Source: Candidatus Acidiferrales bacterium
Lineage (GTDB): Bacteria; Acidobacteriota; Terriglobia; Acidiferrales; UBA7541
Direction of reading: 5' to 3'
DNA length: 5,568 nucleotides
Assembly: GCA_955651735.1 (NCBI GenBank)
Contig: CATPAM010000551.1
Coordinates: forward strand, 1 to 5,568
A program made the position numbers and the translations under genes. The notes under the pieces are model-generated. The model made no database searches. It saw nothing but the letters and a program-made list of their open reading frames with translations, and had not been told where the DNA came from. Shown one piece after another: positions 1 through 4,700 of the stretch (position 1 is its first letter; each line of letters begins with the position of its first letter).

Positions 1-1
1 C

Positions 2-163
2 GACCGCACCGACGGCGCAAAATTTGTCTTCGACGATGGCACCTGGATGCTGATGCGCCTTTCCGGCACCGAGCCGCTGCTTCGCCTCTACGTTGAAGCC
101 GACGGCGCCGCCGCATCCGCGCGCCTCGCTCGCGAGGCTACCGAGTGGGTACTAAAAAACTGA
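2..163 (+). CDS. Phosphoglucomutase/phosphomannomutase, C-terminal end (partial)
   Basis: The window opens inside a reading frame, with codons starting at base 2 and a TGA stop at 161-163. It contributes the last 53 residues of an alpha-D-phosphohexomutase. The visible signature is [15 protein letters not shown], the phosphate-binding loop of domain 4 (S/G-T-E-P-x-x-R). This loop clamps the sugar phosphate while phosphate moves between C1 and C6. Upstream of it, the stretch [10 protein letters not shown] matches the strand that normally leads into the loop. Enzymes of this family act in the cytosol and interconvert hexose-1- and hexose-6-phosphates for cell-envelope polysaccharide or glycogen metabolism. 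The metal-binding and phosphoserine domains lie outside the window, so glucose, mannose or glucosamine specificity cannot be decided. The stop lies inside the next gene, a 19-nt overlap that suggests translational coupling. Confidence 0.9.
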   Translation, partial: DRTDGAKFVFDDGTWMLMRLSGTEPLLRLYVEADGAAASARLAREATEWVLKN

Positions 164-507
164 AGAAGCCCGAACCGAAGTCTGGATTCGGCGCATTTCT
201 CGAGCGCCATGGCCGCACTATCCTCGGCCTCTTCGTACTCGCGCTCATGGTTCACGACGTCTTCGGCCCGCACGGCTTTATCGCCATGCGCCGCACGCAA
301 AACGAAATCGACCGAGTCAAAAAAGAATTGGACCGCCTCAATCAGGAAAACCTCGAACTCGCCGATCAAGTCCGCGCCCTCAAAACCGATCCGCGCCTCA
401 TCGAAAAAATCGCGCGCGAAGATCTTCAGCGCGCCAAGCCCGGCGAAATCATAATCCGGATTCCACCGTCACAGCAGCCGGCGCCGGACCCGCGCGCAAA
501 GCCTTAG
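145..507 (+). CDS. ftsB: FtsB/DivIC-family cell division protein
   Basis: A 120-residue bitopic protein with the layout of septum formation initiators. It has a short basic cytoplasmic N-terminus (KKLKK), one membrane helix at about residues 24-40, and a GPHG turn at 41-44. A heptad-rich coiled coil follows at about 50-80 ([19 protein letters not shown]). The family's C-terminal signature is [11 protein letters not shown]...[10 protein letters not shown] at 82-107, and a Pro-rich tail closes the protein. FtsB-type proteins pair with FtsL and FtsQ and help trigger FtsWI septal peptidoglycan synthesis. The start is GTG at 145. GAGG at 134-137 is a well-placed Shine-Dalgarno site and no ATG fits the family's N-terminus. 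The gene overlaps the upstream phosphohexomutase by 19 nt and probably shares its transcript. Its last 59 nt overlap the convergent acyltransferase gene. The tail after residue 107 is the part most constrained by that overlap. Confidence 0.9.
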   Translation: MGTKKLKKPEPKSGFGAFLERHGRTILGLFVLALMVHDVFGPHGFIAMRRTQNEIDRVKKELDRLNQENLELADQVRALKTDPRLIEKIAREDLQRAKPGEIIIRIPPSQQPAPDPRAKP

Positions 508-1630
508 CCTTCCGCTTCTTCCATCGCGTCCGTAGAACCGAAAGCGCAACCATCGCTAGAAAAATCGCCAGCAATCCTGCTGTCGCTTCCAGAATGCTGC
601 ATCGCCCTTTCGGCAAAATCGAAAACCGTCCATACACAAATTCGATGTGCACCCAATACACCAGCAGCGACGTATTCCCGAGCTGGATGATCGGGCTGAA
701 TCCCTTCTGCGCCCATCCCCACCGGCACCACGCGTACACCAAAAAGAGCAGCACCAGCAAAACCCCGCAGCGCATCAGAAAAAACTCCGGGCTCGTATGC
801 CAGTAGTCATAAATCCCGGGGGCGTACAGCCGCACCGGCGCAGCATCCAGCACCAACGAGACCCCACAGGCAATCACGCCCGCCCCGCCGACCGCCGCGA
901 ACAGCCACGCCCCTTTCTTCTTCGCGAAATCGGAAAACAGCAGGAAGCCCAGCGCCAGCCCCACTAACGCAAACGCTACCCAGGGAAAGAGCGGAAACAA
1001 CCACGGCTGCGGATGTCCATAAACGTGCACGCCGTTGATGTACGACTCCAGCGGCCACGGCAACCACCGCGGCCGAAGTGTCGTCCACAGCCAAGGCGCA
1101 ATCACCGCAACCAACGCCGCCGCCACCAGGCCCGTTGCAATCGCTCTCCCCCGCGATTTCTCCGGCGTTCCCGCATCGGTCGCCCAGCACAGCGCCCCCA
1201 TCAACATCATCGACAGCCCCAAGATGTTCAGCACATCTACGCGCAGCAAATCCGTCCATGGAGAGATGGGAAAACCGAGCACAAATTCCTGCCCGCGAAA
1301 CAACAACCCCAACCCGTAAATCTCCGCTCCCCGCAAAATCGTCGTTCGCGCAATCGCGTTGCGCGCCACGCCCTTTTCGCGCAGCCGCTGCGTCGCCATC
1401 GCGGCCGACATTCCCGCTAAAAAAATAAATAGGGGGGCCGGCAGTGCCCCCAGCAGTTGCGACCACCCGTAAAACTGCGTCTTCCTCGCATCCGCATTCA
1501 GCCAGGAATTGTAGCAATGCGTCTGAAACATCAGCACGCAAGCCAACCCGCGCATCCAGTCGATATACGCAAGCCGCCCGAGCTTCCCCGCTGCCCCGCC
1601 TGCTCTCGCAACCTGAATTTGGTTTGCCAT
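449..1630 (-). CDS. Multi-pass membrane acyltransferase (heparan-alpha-glucosaminide N-acetyltransferase/DUF1624-like)
   Basis: A 393-residue, very hydrophobic protein with about ten predicted membrane helices. The N-terminal signature is YIDWMRG (22-28) followed by H38 inside the first helix, then APLFIFLAGMS (65-75). This D-x-x-R-G...H...P-L-F-x-F-x-x-G pattern is shared by the HGSNAT/DUF1624 group and the wider acyltransferase-3 superfamily. In that superfamily the helix-1 histidine is thought to take part in acyl transfer across the membrane. RVDVLNILGLS (130-140) and LVYWVH (323-328, H328) are further helix motifs typical of the group. The C-terminus is a basic KKRKAK stretch. The acceptor is unknown; members modify envelope glycans or periplasmic sugars. 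The ATG at 1628-1630 has only a weak GAG next to it. A better GAAGGAAG lies further upstream than usual. The gene runs against ftsB and is divergent from the protease gene. Confidence 0.8.
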   Translation of the reverse strand: MANQIQVARAGGAAGKLGRLAYIDWMRGLACVLMFQTHCYNSWLNADARKTQFYGWSQLLGALPAPLFIFLAGMSAAMATQRLREKGVARNAIARTTILRGAEIYGLGLLFRGQEFVLGFPISPWTDLLRVDVLNILGLSMMLMGALCWATDAGTPEKSRGRAIATGLVAAALVAVIAPWLWTTLRPRWLPWPLESYINGVHVYGHPQPWLFPLFPWVAFALVGLALGFLLFSDFAKKKGAWLFAAVGGAGVIACGVSLVLDAAPVRLYAPGIYDYWHTSPEFFLMRCGVLLVLLFLVYAWCRWGWAQKGFSPIIQLGNTSLLVYWVHIEFVYGRFSILPKGRCSILEATAGLLAIFLAMVALSVLRTRWKKRKAKALRAGPAPAAVTVESGL

Positions 1631-1693
1631 CTCTATGCGCTACAATCTTCCTTCTTTTTTGGAGTGCGGTTTTTTCACTGAACGCTTAGCCCC
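1631..1693. promoter_or_regulatory. Divergent intergenic region between acyltransferase and CPBP protease genes
   Basis: These 63 bp must hold the start signals of both divergent genes. On the + strand, TACAAT at 1641-1646 is a near-perfect -10 hexamer without a convincing -35, and it would give the protease mRNA a leader of about 40 nt. On the minus strand the purine-rich GAAGGAAG (within 1648-1657) could act as a Shine-Dalgarno element for the acyltransferase, although its spacing of more than 15 nt is long. Two T-runs (1655-1660 and 1670-1675) make this the most AT-rich part of the left half. The promoter assignment is by eye only. Confidence 0.35.
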
Positions 1694-2677
1694 TTGCACG
1701 CCACTCGCCAACTCGGACCCTTCCCCACTCTCGGCCTGTGGGCTACTCTCTGTTTCGGCGGCGGCCTTTACGCCTCCTGGCAAGGCTACGGCGGCCGCGC
1801 TTTCGCCGCAACGCTCACCGTTTTCTCTGTTTACTCCGGCGTGATGCTTCTGTTCGCCGCTCGCGGCGTCCCCGAATTCCTCTCCGCGCGCCTTGGCGCA
1901 GGCGCGGGCTACCTACTTGGCGCCACCGTGCTCCTTGCATATCTGATTTACGCCGTTGGAACAAACACTTTCGCATTCCCGTGCGCCGGAGTCATCGCCG
2001 CAAGCGTTTCTATTTCGCTCGCTCTCGCCGCATCCGCGGAACGCAAACCCCCCGGCGCTTGGCAGGACTACCTCACCCTCGCGGGAATCTGGGTCACCGT
2101 GAAATTTTCCCCGTCGCACTGGCTTTGGCCTTACCCCGACGCACGCCTCGCCTACGTCTTCACCGTGCTTCTCTGCCTCAACGTCGCCCTCGCCGCCTTC
2201 GTCCTCATCCGCAAAATTCCCGGCATCGGCTACAACATCGGCTGGGGCAGCCGCTGGAGCTTCTTCGTCCTCGCCAGCTTTCTCGTCTTCGGAGCCATCG
2301 CCATCCCGCTCGGCACCGGCATGCACTTCATCCACTTCGCGCCGCAGTGGCACACCTGGCTCTCGCTCCCGTTCCTCTCCGTCGCCATCCTCTTCTTCAC
2401 CGCCTGGCCCGAAGAATTCCTCTTCCGCGGTCTGCTCCAAAATATGCTTTCGCGTTCCAGCAAAAGCGATCTCGCCGGCTGGTGGACCGCCTCCGTCCTC
2501 TTCGGCTTCTCGCACATCACCAATCTCGGCTTTCCCAACTGGCGCTACGTCATCCTCGCCTCCATCGCCGGCCTCTTCTACGGCTGGACCTGGCGCCGCA
2601 CCAACTCCATCTTCGCCTCCGCCCTGGTCCACGCCGGCGTCGACCTCACCTGGCACTTCTTCTTCCTCACCGTGTGA
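1694..2677 (+). CDS. CPBP-family intramembrane metalloprotease
   Basis: A 327-residue membrane protein with about eight to nine hydrophobic segments. The C-terminal third carries all three CPBP (Abi/CAAX protease and bacteriocin-processing) motifs. These are EEFLFR at 240-245 (E240, E241, R245), FxxxH as FGFSH at 270-274, and HxxxD as HAGVD at 313-317. The family is the bacterial counterpart of Rce1 type II CAAX proteases; the glutamates and histidines line an intramembrane catalytic site. Substrates are rarely known, and roles range from peptide maturation to immunity to self-made bacteriocins. No bacteriocin precursor is visible nearby. The start is uncertain. An in-frame TGA at 1679-1681 leaves TTG at 1694 as the only plausible codon, without a clear Shine-Dalgarno site. 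The first in-frame ATG is codon 51, which would remove the first membrane helices. It ends in tandem stops, TGA-TAG. Confidence 0.87.
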   Translation: MHATRQLGPFPTLGLWATLCFGGGLYASWQGYGGRAFAATLTVFSVYSGVMLLFAARGVPEFLSARLGAGAGYLLGATVLLAYLIYAVGTNTFAFPCAGVIAASVSISLALAASAERKPPGAWQDYLTLAGIWVTVKFSPSHWLWPYPDARLAYVFTVLLCLNVALAAFVLIRKIPGIGYNIGWGSRWSFFVLASFLVFGAIAIPLGTGMHFIHFAPQWHTWLSLPFLSVAILFFTAWPEEFLFRGLLQNMLSRSSKSDLAGWWTASVLFGFSHITNLGFPNWRYVILASIAGLFYGWTWRRTNSIFASALVHAGVDLTWHFFFLTV

Positions 2678-2705
2678 TAGAACTTGCCGGGGCGCGGTTC
2701 AGCCT

Positions 2706-2741
2706 GCCTGCGCAGGCGCGCGTTCCCGCGGCTTTAGCCGC
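2706..2741. repeat. Two adjacent GC-rich palindromes (REP-like) upstream of the DinB gene
   Basis: GCCTGCGCAGGC at 2706-2717 is a perfect 12-bp palindrome. Ten bases on, GCGGC-TTTA-GCCGC at 2729-2740 and its flanks form a stem with a TTTA loop; the whole 2728-2741 stretch is self-complementary around TT. They lie 30-65 bp after the CPBP stop and just before the DinB promoter. Without a following T-run they are not classic intrinsic terminators. GCGGCTTTAGCCGC-like units resemble the short intergenic repeats I associate with acidobacterial chromosomes. That association is from memory. Confidence 0.5.
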
Positions 2742-2755
2742 TCGCCCGCAAAAAA

Positions 2756-2782
2756 TGTATACTCTGCTCATCACCAAGGAGG
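2756..2782 (+). promoter_or_regulatory. Probable -10 element and Shine-Dalgarno site of the DinB gene
   Basis: TATACT at 2758-2763, preceded by TG, is a good -10 hexamer. The expected start of transcription is about 2769-2771. AAGGAGG at 2776-2782 is a full-strength Shine-Dalgarno sequence five bases before the ATG at 2788 and fixes that start. No convincing -35 is seen because the DNA upstream is occupied by palindromes. The arrangement implies that the DinB gene is transcribed on its own with a leader of fewer than 20 nt. Confidence 0.55.
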
Positions 2783-2787
2783 CCCAA

Positions 2788-3321
2788 ATGCCACGCCCGC
2801 TAACTCCCGACCTCGCCGAATTCTGGCTGCAAGATCTCCTGCTCGGGACGCTCAAGAACGAAAGCCGCACCACCAAGAAAATTCTCGAAGCGGTGCCCGC
2901 CGACAAAGCCGAACACCGCCCCGATCCGTTCGCCAGGACAGCCATGGAACTGGTGCGCCACATCGCCGCGGCCGAAATGCGCTTCCTCGAAACCACCATC
3001 AACGCCGAATTCCCCACCACCGCGGGCTTGCCCGAAAGCGTCAAGACCCCCGCCGAAGTAGCCGCCTGGTACTCCGAAAATTTCGCGCGCAATTTCGAAA
3101 AGCTAGCGCAACTCAAAGGGGATCATCTCGTCAAAATCACCGACTTCCGTGGCATCTTCAAGCTTCCCGCCGTCGCATTCCTCCAGGTTGGCATGAACCA
3201 CAGCATCCACCATCGCGGCCAGCTCTCCAGCTACCTGCGCTGCATGGGCGCCAAAGTCCCATCCATCTACGGCGAAAGCTTCGACGACGCCCAAGCCCGC
3301 ACCAAAGCCGCCCAAGCCTGA
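2788..3321 (+). CDS. DinB-family four-helix-bundle protein
   Basis: A 177-residue soluble protein of DinB/YfiT-like size. It shows the three metal-ligand histidines of the fold: H58 in ELVRHIAAAE (54-63), and H138 and H142 in NHSIHHRGQLSSYLR (137-151). The last block is the family's most recognisable motif (H-x-x-x-H-R-G-Q). The fold is a four-helix bundle binding Ni, Zn or Fe. Characterised relatives include thiol transferases (bacillithiol-, mycothiol-dependent) and the damage-inducible DinB of Bacillus. Most members, probably including this one, have no known substrate. The ATG is fixed by AAGGAGG five bases upstream, and the product begins MPRPLTPDL. The same frame stays open far upstream through the protease gene, but that part is an Arg/His-rich shadow. 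No SOS (LexA) operator was recognised upstream, so damage induction is not supported. REP-like hairpins lie on both sides. Confidence 0.87.
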   Translation: MPRPLTPDLAEFWLQDLLLGTLKNESRTTKKILEAVPADKAEHRPDPFARTAMELVRHIAAAEMRFLETTINAEFPTTAGLPESVKTPAEVAAWYSENFARNFEKLAQLKGDHLVKITDFRGIFKLPAVAFLQVGMNHSIHHRGQLSSYLRCMGAKVPSIYGESFDDAQARTKAAQA

Positions 3322-3344
3322 GCCAGCATCCTGCGCACACGTGC

Positions 3345-3362
3345 GGCCGCCTTCAGGCGGCC
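3345..3362. repeat. Perfect 7-bp hairpin after the DinB gene
   Basis: GGCCGCC-TTCA-GGCGGCC forms a perfect seven-pair stem with a four-base loop, 23 nt after the DinB stop. It is followed by AAGTAAAT rather than a T-run, so it would be a weak or non-canonical terminator, or a 3'-end stabilising hairpin. Its GCC...TTCA...GGC form resembles the hairpin at 2728-2741 and supports a REP-like family in this genome. Confidence 0.5.
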
Positions 3363-3376
3363 AAGTAAATGTAGGC

Positions 3377-3415
3377 GCCGGGCTTCAGTTTATCCTGAGC
3401 CTCGAAGGGCCCGGC
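3377..3415. repeat. Imperfect palindrome with CCTGAGC...GAAGG core (REP-like)
   Basis: Arms GCCGGGC (3377-3383) and GCCCGGC (3409-3415) are exact complements. The pairing continues inward with TTC/GAA across a two-base bulge, and TCAG/CTGA can form a small inner stem. The core ATCCTGAGC...GAAGGG resembles CCTGAGC-type dispersed repeats common in acidobacterial and other environmental genomes, as I recall them. It lies in the 184-bp gap between the DinB gene and the 47-codon gene. No coding potential was recognised in that gap. Confidence 0.45.
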
Positions 3416-3490
3416 CAGCGAGCGGTCCTCCGCAGCGCCGCAGATGTTCCGTGAGACCACCCTGCAGCGATCGAAGATCCCGCCTTGGAC

Positions 3491-3499
3491 TGCTAGAAT
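3491..3499 (+). promoter_or_regulatory. Extended -10 promoter of the 47-codon gene, leaderless arrangement
   Basis: TGCTAGAAT is a textbook extended -10 (TG-n-TAGAAT). It ends six bases before the GTG at 3506, so transcription should start at or within a base or two of the start codon. That predicts a leaderless mRNA, consistent with the absence of any Shine-Dalgarno sequence. The -35 position (about 3471-3476, TCGAAG) is poor, as is common for extended -10 promoters. Confidence 0.55.
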
Positions 3500-3505
3500 A
3501 ATCCC

Positions 3506-3649
3506 GTGCAACGCAAAATCTTCTGGATGACCTTCACGGTCGTTGGTCTCATCGCCGACCTAGCATTGCCGTTTTGGTGGGCCGTTGTCGCCACCATTCC
3601 TATCGGCATGGCCTGTTGGTGGATCGCCTACCGCAGCGATTGGTTCTAA
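3506..3649 (+). CDS. Small two-helix membrane protein, function unknown (47 aa)
   Basis: A 47-codon frame from GTG 3506 to TAA 3647-3649. The product starts MQRKIFWM and ends WWIAYRSDWF. Residues about 5-20 and 23-41 are hydrophobic and separated by a Leu-Pro turn (ALPFWW at 20-25), so a helical hairpin in the inner membrane is likely. A short basic N-terminus (QRK) and a polar tail (YRSDWF) flank it. Tryptophan is strikingly frequent, at five of 47 residues. Support for a real gene comes from the extended -10 six bases upstream, the clean membrane-protein character and the positive-inside N-terminus. No homologous family is recognised and no function is proposed. It is unlikely to be a toxin leader or signal peptide, because no cleavage site is visible. 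It stands alone between the DinB gene and the Crp/Fnr gene. Confidence 0.6.
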   Translation: MQRKIFWMTFTVVGLIADLALPFWWAVVATIPIGMACWWIAYRSDWF

Positions 3650-3691
3650 GACAGCTCGCGCATGAGAAGGCCCGGACTGCGGTGGAGGTCC

Positions 3692-3740
3692 CAAGTGTGT
3701 TCACAATCGCACATAAATTTCAAACCACTTGTGCTATTCG
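3692..3740 (+). promoter_or_regulatory. Putative control region of the Crp/Fnr gene with inverted repeats
   Basis: The stretch has several nested dyads. CAAGTG (3692-3697) is complementary to CACTTG (3726-3731). TGTGT|TCACA (3696-3705) is palindromic except at its centre. TGTTC-N6-GCACA (3698-3713) keeps the 5-6-5 spacing and seven of ten bases of the Crp consensus TGTGA-N6-TCACA. CACTTGTG (3726-3733) is a short near-palindrome. A TGCTATTCG extended -10-like element lies at 3732-3740. Together they suggest an operator and promoter, perhaps for autoregulation by the downstream protein. Evidence is visual only. Confidence 0.35.
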
Positions 3741-3747
3741 TTTGTCC

Positions 3748-3807
3748 ATGAAAAACGCACTCCACCAAGCTCAAGAGCGGAGTCCTCAAGACCGCCATGA
3801 CTCGTAG
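3748..3807 (+). promoter_or_regulatory. Possible 19-codon leader ORF overlapping the Crp/Fnr start
   Basis: ATG 3748 to TAG 3805-3807 encodes a 19-residue peptide, MKNALHQAQERSPQDRHDS. It begins about eight bases after a -10-like TATTCG and ends eleven bases into the Crp/Fnr coding region. The regulator itself has no Shine-Dalgarno site at usual spacing (the nearest GGAG is 14 nt upstream), so translation could be coupled to termination of this short frame. A frame this short could also be chance. Confidence 0.2.
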
Positions 3808-4486
3808 ACGCCAGCAGTCTTTTCAACCAGCCGCATTTCTGGCAAAAATGAGCGCGAAAAGCTTTATCGCCGTATTTCGTGAGGGGCACACTATCTGTTG
3901 GCAGGGTGGCGCCGGCAAGGAAGTGTTCTACATCGAGAAAGGGCACGTGAAACTCACCGTTAACTCGAAGCGGGGAAAGCAGACGGTCCTTGCGATTATG
4001 CATCGTGGAAACTACTTCGGTGCGGAATGCATGACCGGTCAAGCGTTCCGCACGGCGACCGCTACCGCACTTACACGATGTACGATCCTGGTCATCGCGA
4101 AGAAGGAGATCACACGCGCTCTCCACAATGGCCATCAGTTCTCGGACCATTTCATCGGCTGCTTGCTGGGACGGAACATCCGCATCGAAGAGGACCTGAT
4201 CGACCAACACTTGAGCTCCTGCGAGGAGCGTTTGGCCCGCGCCCTGTTGCTGGTTGCCCGCTACGACAAAATACGCAAGCCAATCGCGGTCATACCGAAG
4301 ATCACTCAGGGGACACTCGGGGGACTGATTGGCTCAACCCGCAGCCGCGTCTGCTACTTTATGAATAAGTTCAAGAAGCTCGGTTACATCGAGTATGGCG
4401 AGAGATTGCGAGTTCACAATTCTTCGCTCAGCGGCGTGTTGAAAGACTCGATATTCTCCGATCTGCGCGCCTCTCGAGCGAACTGA
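3797..4486 (+). CDS. Crp/Fnr-family transcriptional regulator
   Basis: A 229-residue cytosolic regulator with an N-terminal cyclic-nucleotide-binding-type beta-roll (about 22-105). Landmarks are FREGHTICWQGG (27-38), VFYIEKGHVKLTV (43-55) and the cassette FGAECMTGQAFRTATATA (74-91). That cassette aligns with Crp's G-E-x...R-S/T-A phosphate-binding region. A long dimerisation helix follows (about 107-138), then a winged helix-turn-helix (about 167-207) with recognition helix STRSRVCYFMNKFKKLG (180-196) and wing YIEYGERLRVH. The N-terminus lacks the FNR cysteine cluster, so it is not an oxygen-sensing FNR; ligand binding is unproven. The first helix of the HTH reads QGTLGGLIG, with glycines at 172, 175 and 176. 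The start is ATG 3797: an in-frame stop at 3749 limits extension, and residues 8-17 match the usual family beginning. Targets are unknown; autoregulation through upstream dyads is possible. Confidence 0.88.
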   Translation: MTRRRQQSFQPAAFLAKMSAKSFIAVFREGHTICWQGGAGKEVFYIEKGHVKLTVNSKRGKQTVLAIMHRGNYFGAECMTGQAFRTATATALTRCTILVIAKKEITRALHNGHQFSDHFIGCLLGRNIRIEEDLIDQHLSSCEERLARALLLVARYDKIRKPIAVIPKITQGTLGGLIGSTRSRVCYFMNKFKKLGYIEYGERLRVHNSSLSGVLKDSIFSDLRASRAN

Positions 4487-4664
4487 ACCTCTGGCGCAGT
4501 TGCGCACAAAACTGGCCCGCTGCGTCTCGGTTAGCAGCTAATTCCCCAAGGCCCCGGAAGATTACTTTTCTCGATATCAAATCTTGAACACGTCAAGCGT
4601 ACTCTACTTGGGGCATGAGACACTTTCGTCCGCTTTTTAAGCATGCGGGAGCCTCTGAACCCTG
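4487..4664. other. Intergenic region with inverted repeats, no gene seen
   Basis: No convincing gene was found between the Crp/Fnr stop and the next promoter. Just after the stop, GCGC-AGTT-GCGC (4494-4505) and GCTGC...GCAGC (4519-4523/4534-4538) are small stems without a T-run, so termination is not obvious. CTTGA-ACACG-TCAAG (4583-4597) is a perfect five-base-arm dyad, about 100 bp upstream of the 68-aa gene and similar in layout to operator sites. Its TTGA...TCAA ends resemble FNR-type half-sites with one base less spacing. The stretch is AT-richer than the left half. Confidence 0.35.
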
Positions 4665-4694
4665 TTCTTTTTCGCACATGGTTAGGTTTATACT
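4665..4694 (+). promoter_or_regulatory. Promoter of the 68-aa gene, probably leaderless
   Basis: TTCTTT (4665-4670), an 18-bp spacer and TATACT (4689-4694) form a plausible sigma-70-type promoter. The -10 ends six bases before the ATG at 4701, so the predicted transcription start falls on or beside the start codon. The bases between (GCGGCC) hold no Shine-Dalgarno site, which fits a leaderless message. This matches the arrangement at 3491-3506. Confidence 0.55.
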
Positions 4695-4700
4695 GCGGCC

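Noticed and set aside
807..1541. A 244-codon minus-strand frame overlapping the acyltransferase.
   Set aside because: It is the same strand in another phase and rich in Gly, Ala, Arg and Val without a family match. The acyltransferase frame shows consistent membrane helices and conserved motifs.
1913..2656. A 247-codon minus-strand frame opposite the CPBP protease gene.
   Set aside because: The translation is Gly/Glu/Asp-rich with no domain character, as expected from the antisense of C-ending codons. The plus frame has intact catalytic motifs.
1694..2677. A bacteriocin immunity or abortive-infection role for the CPBP protein.
   Set aside because: No bacteriocin precursor, exporter or other defence gene lies nearby. 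The family is too broad for a specific role.
1738..2787. A long open frame in phase with the DinB gene running back through the protease gene (527 codons in total).
   Set aside because: Its product before 2788 is Arg/His/Pro-rich low-complexity typical of an out-of-phase shadow of GC-rich coding. DinB has a perfect Shine-Dalgarno site at 2776-2782, and the CPBP frame holds real motifs.
3345..3362. Reading the hairpin after the DinB gene as a Rho-independent terminator.
   Set aside because: The stem is strong, but it is followed by AAGTAAAT rather than a U-tract, so it was recorded only as a REP-like hairpin.
3734..4210. A 158-codon minus-strand frame opposite the Crp/Fnr gene.
   Set aside because: It is antisense to a clearly recognisable regulator and shows no coherent fold or start signal.
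3797..4486. An oxygen-sensing FNR or a true cAMP receptor.
   Set aside because: There is no N-terminal cysteine cluster for an iron-sulfur centre. The cAMP-contact residues cannot be assigned confidently, so only the superfamily is claimed.
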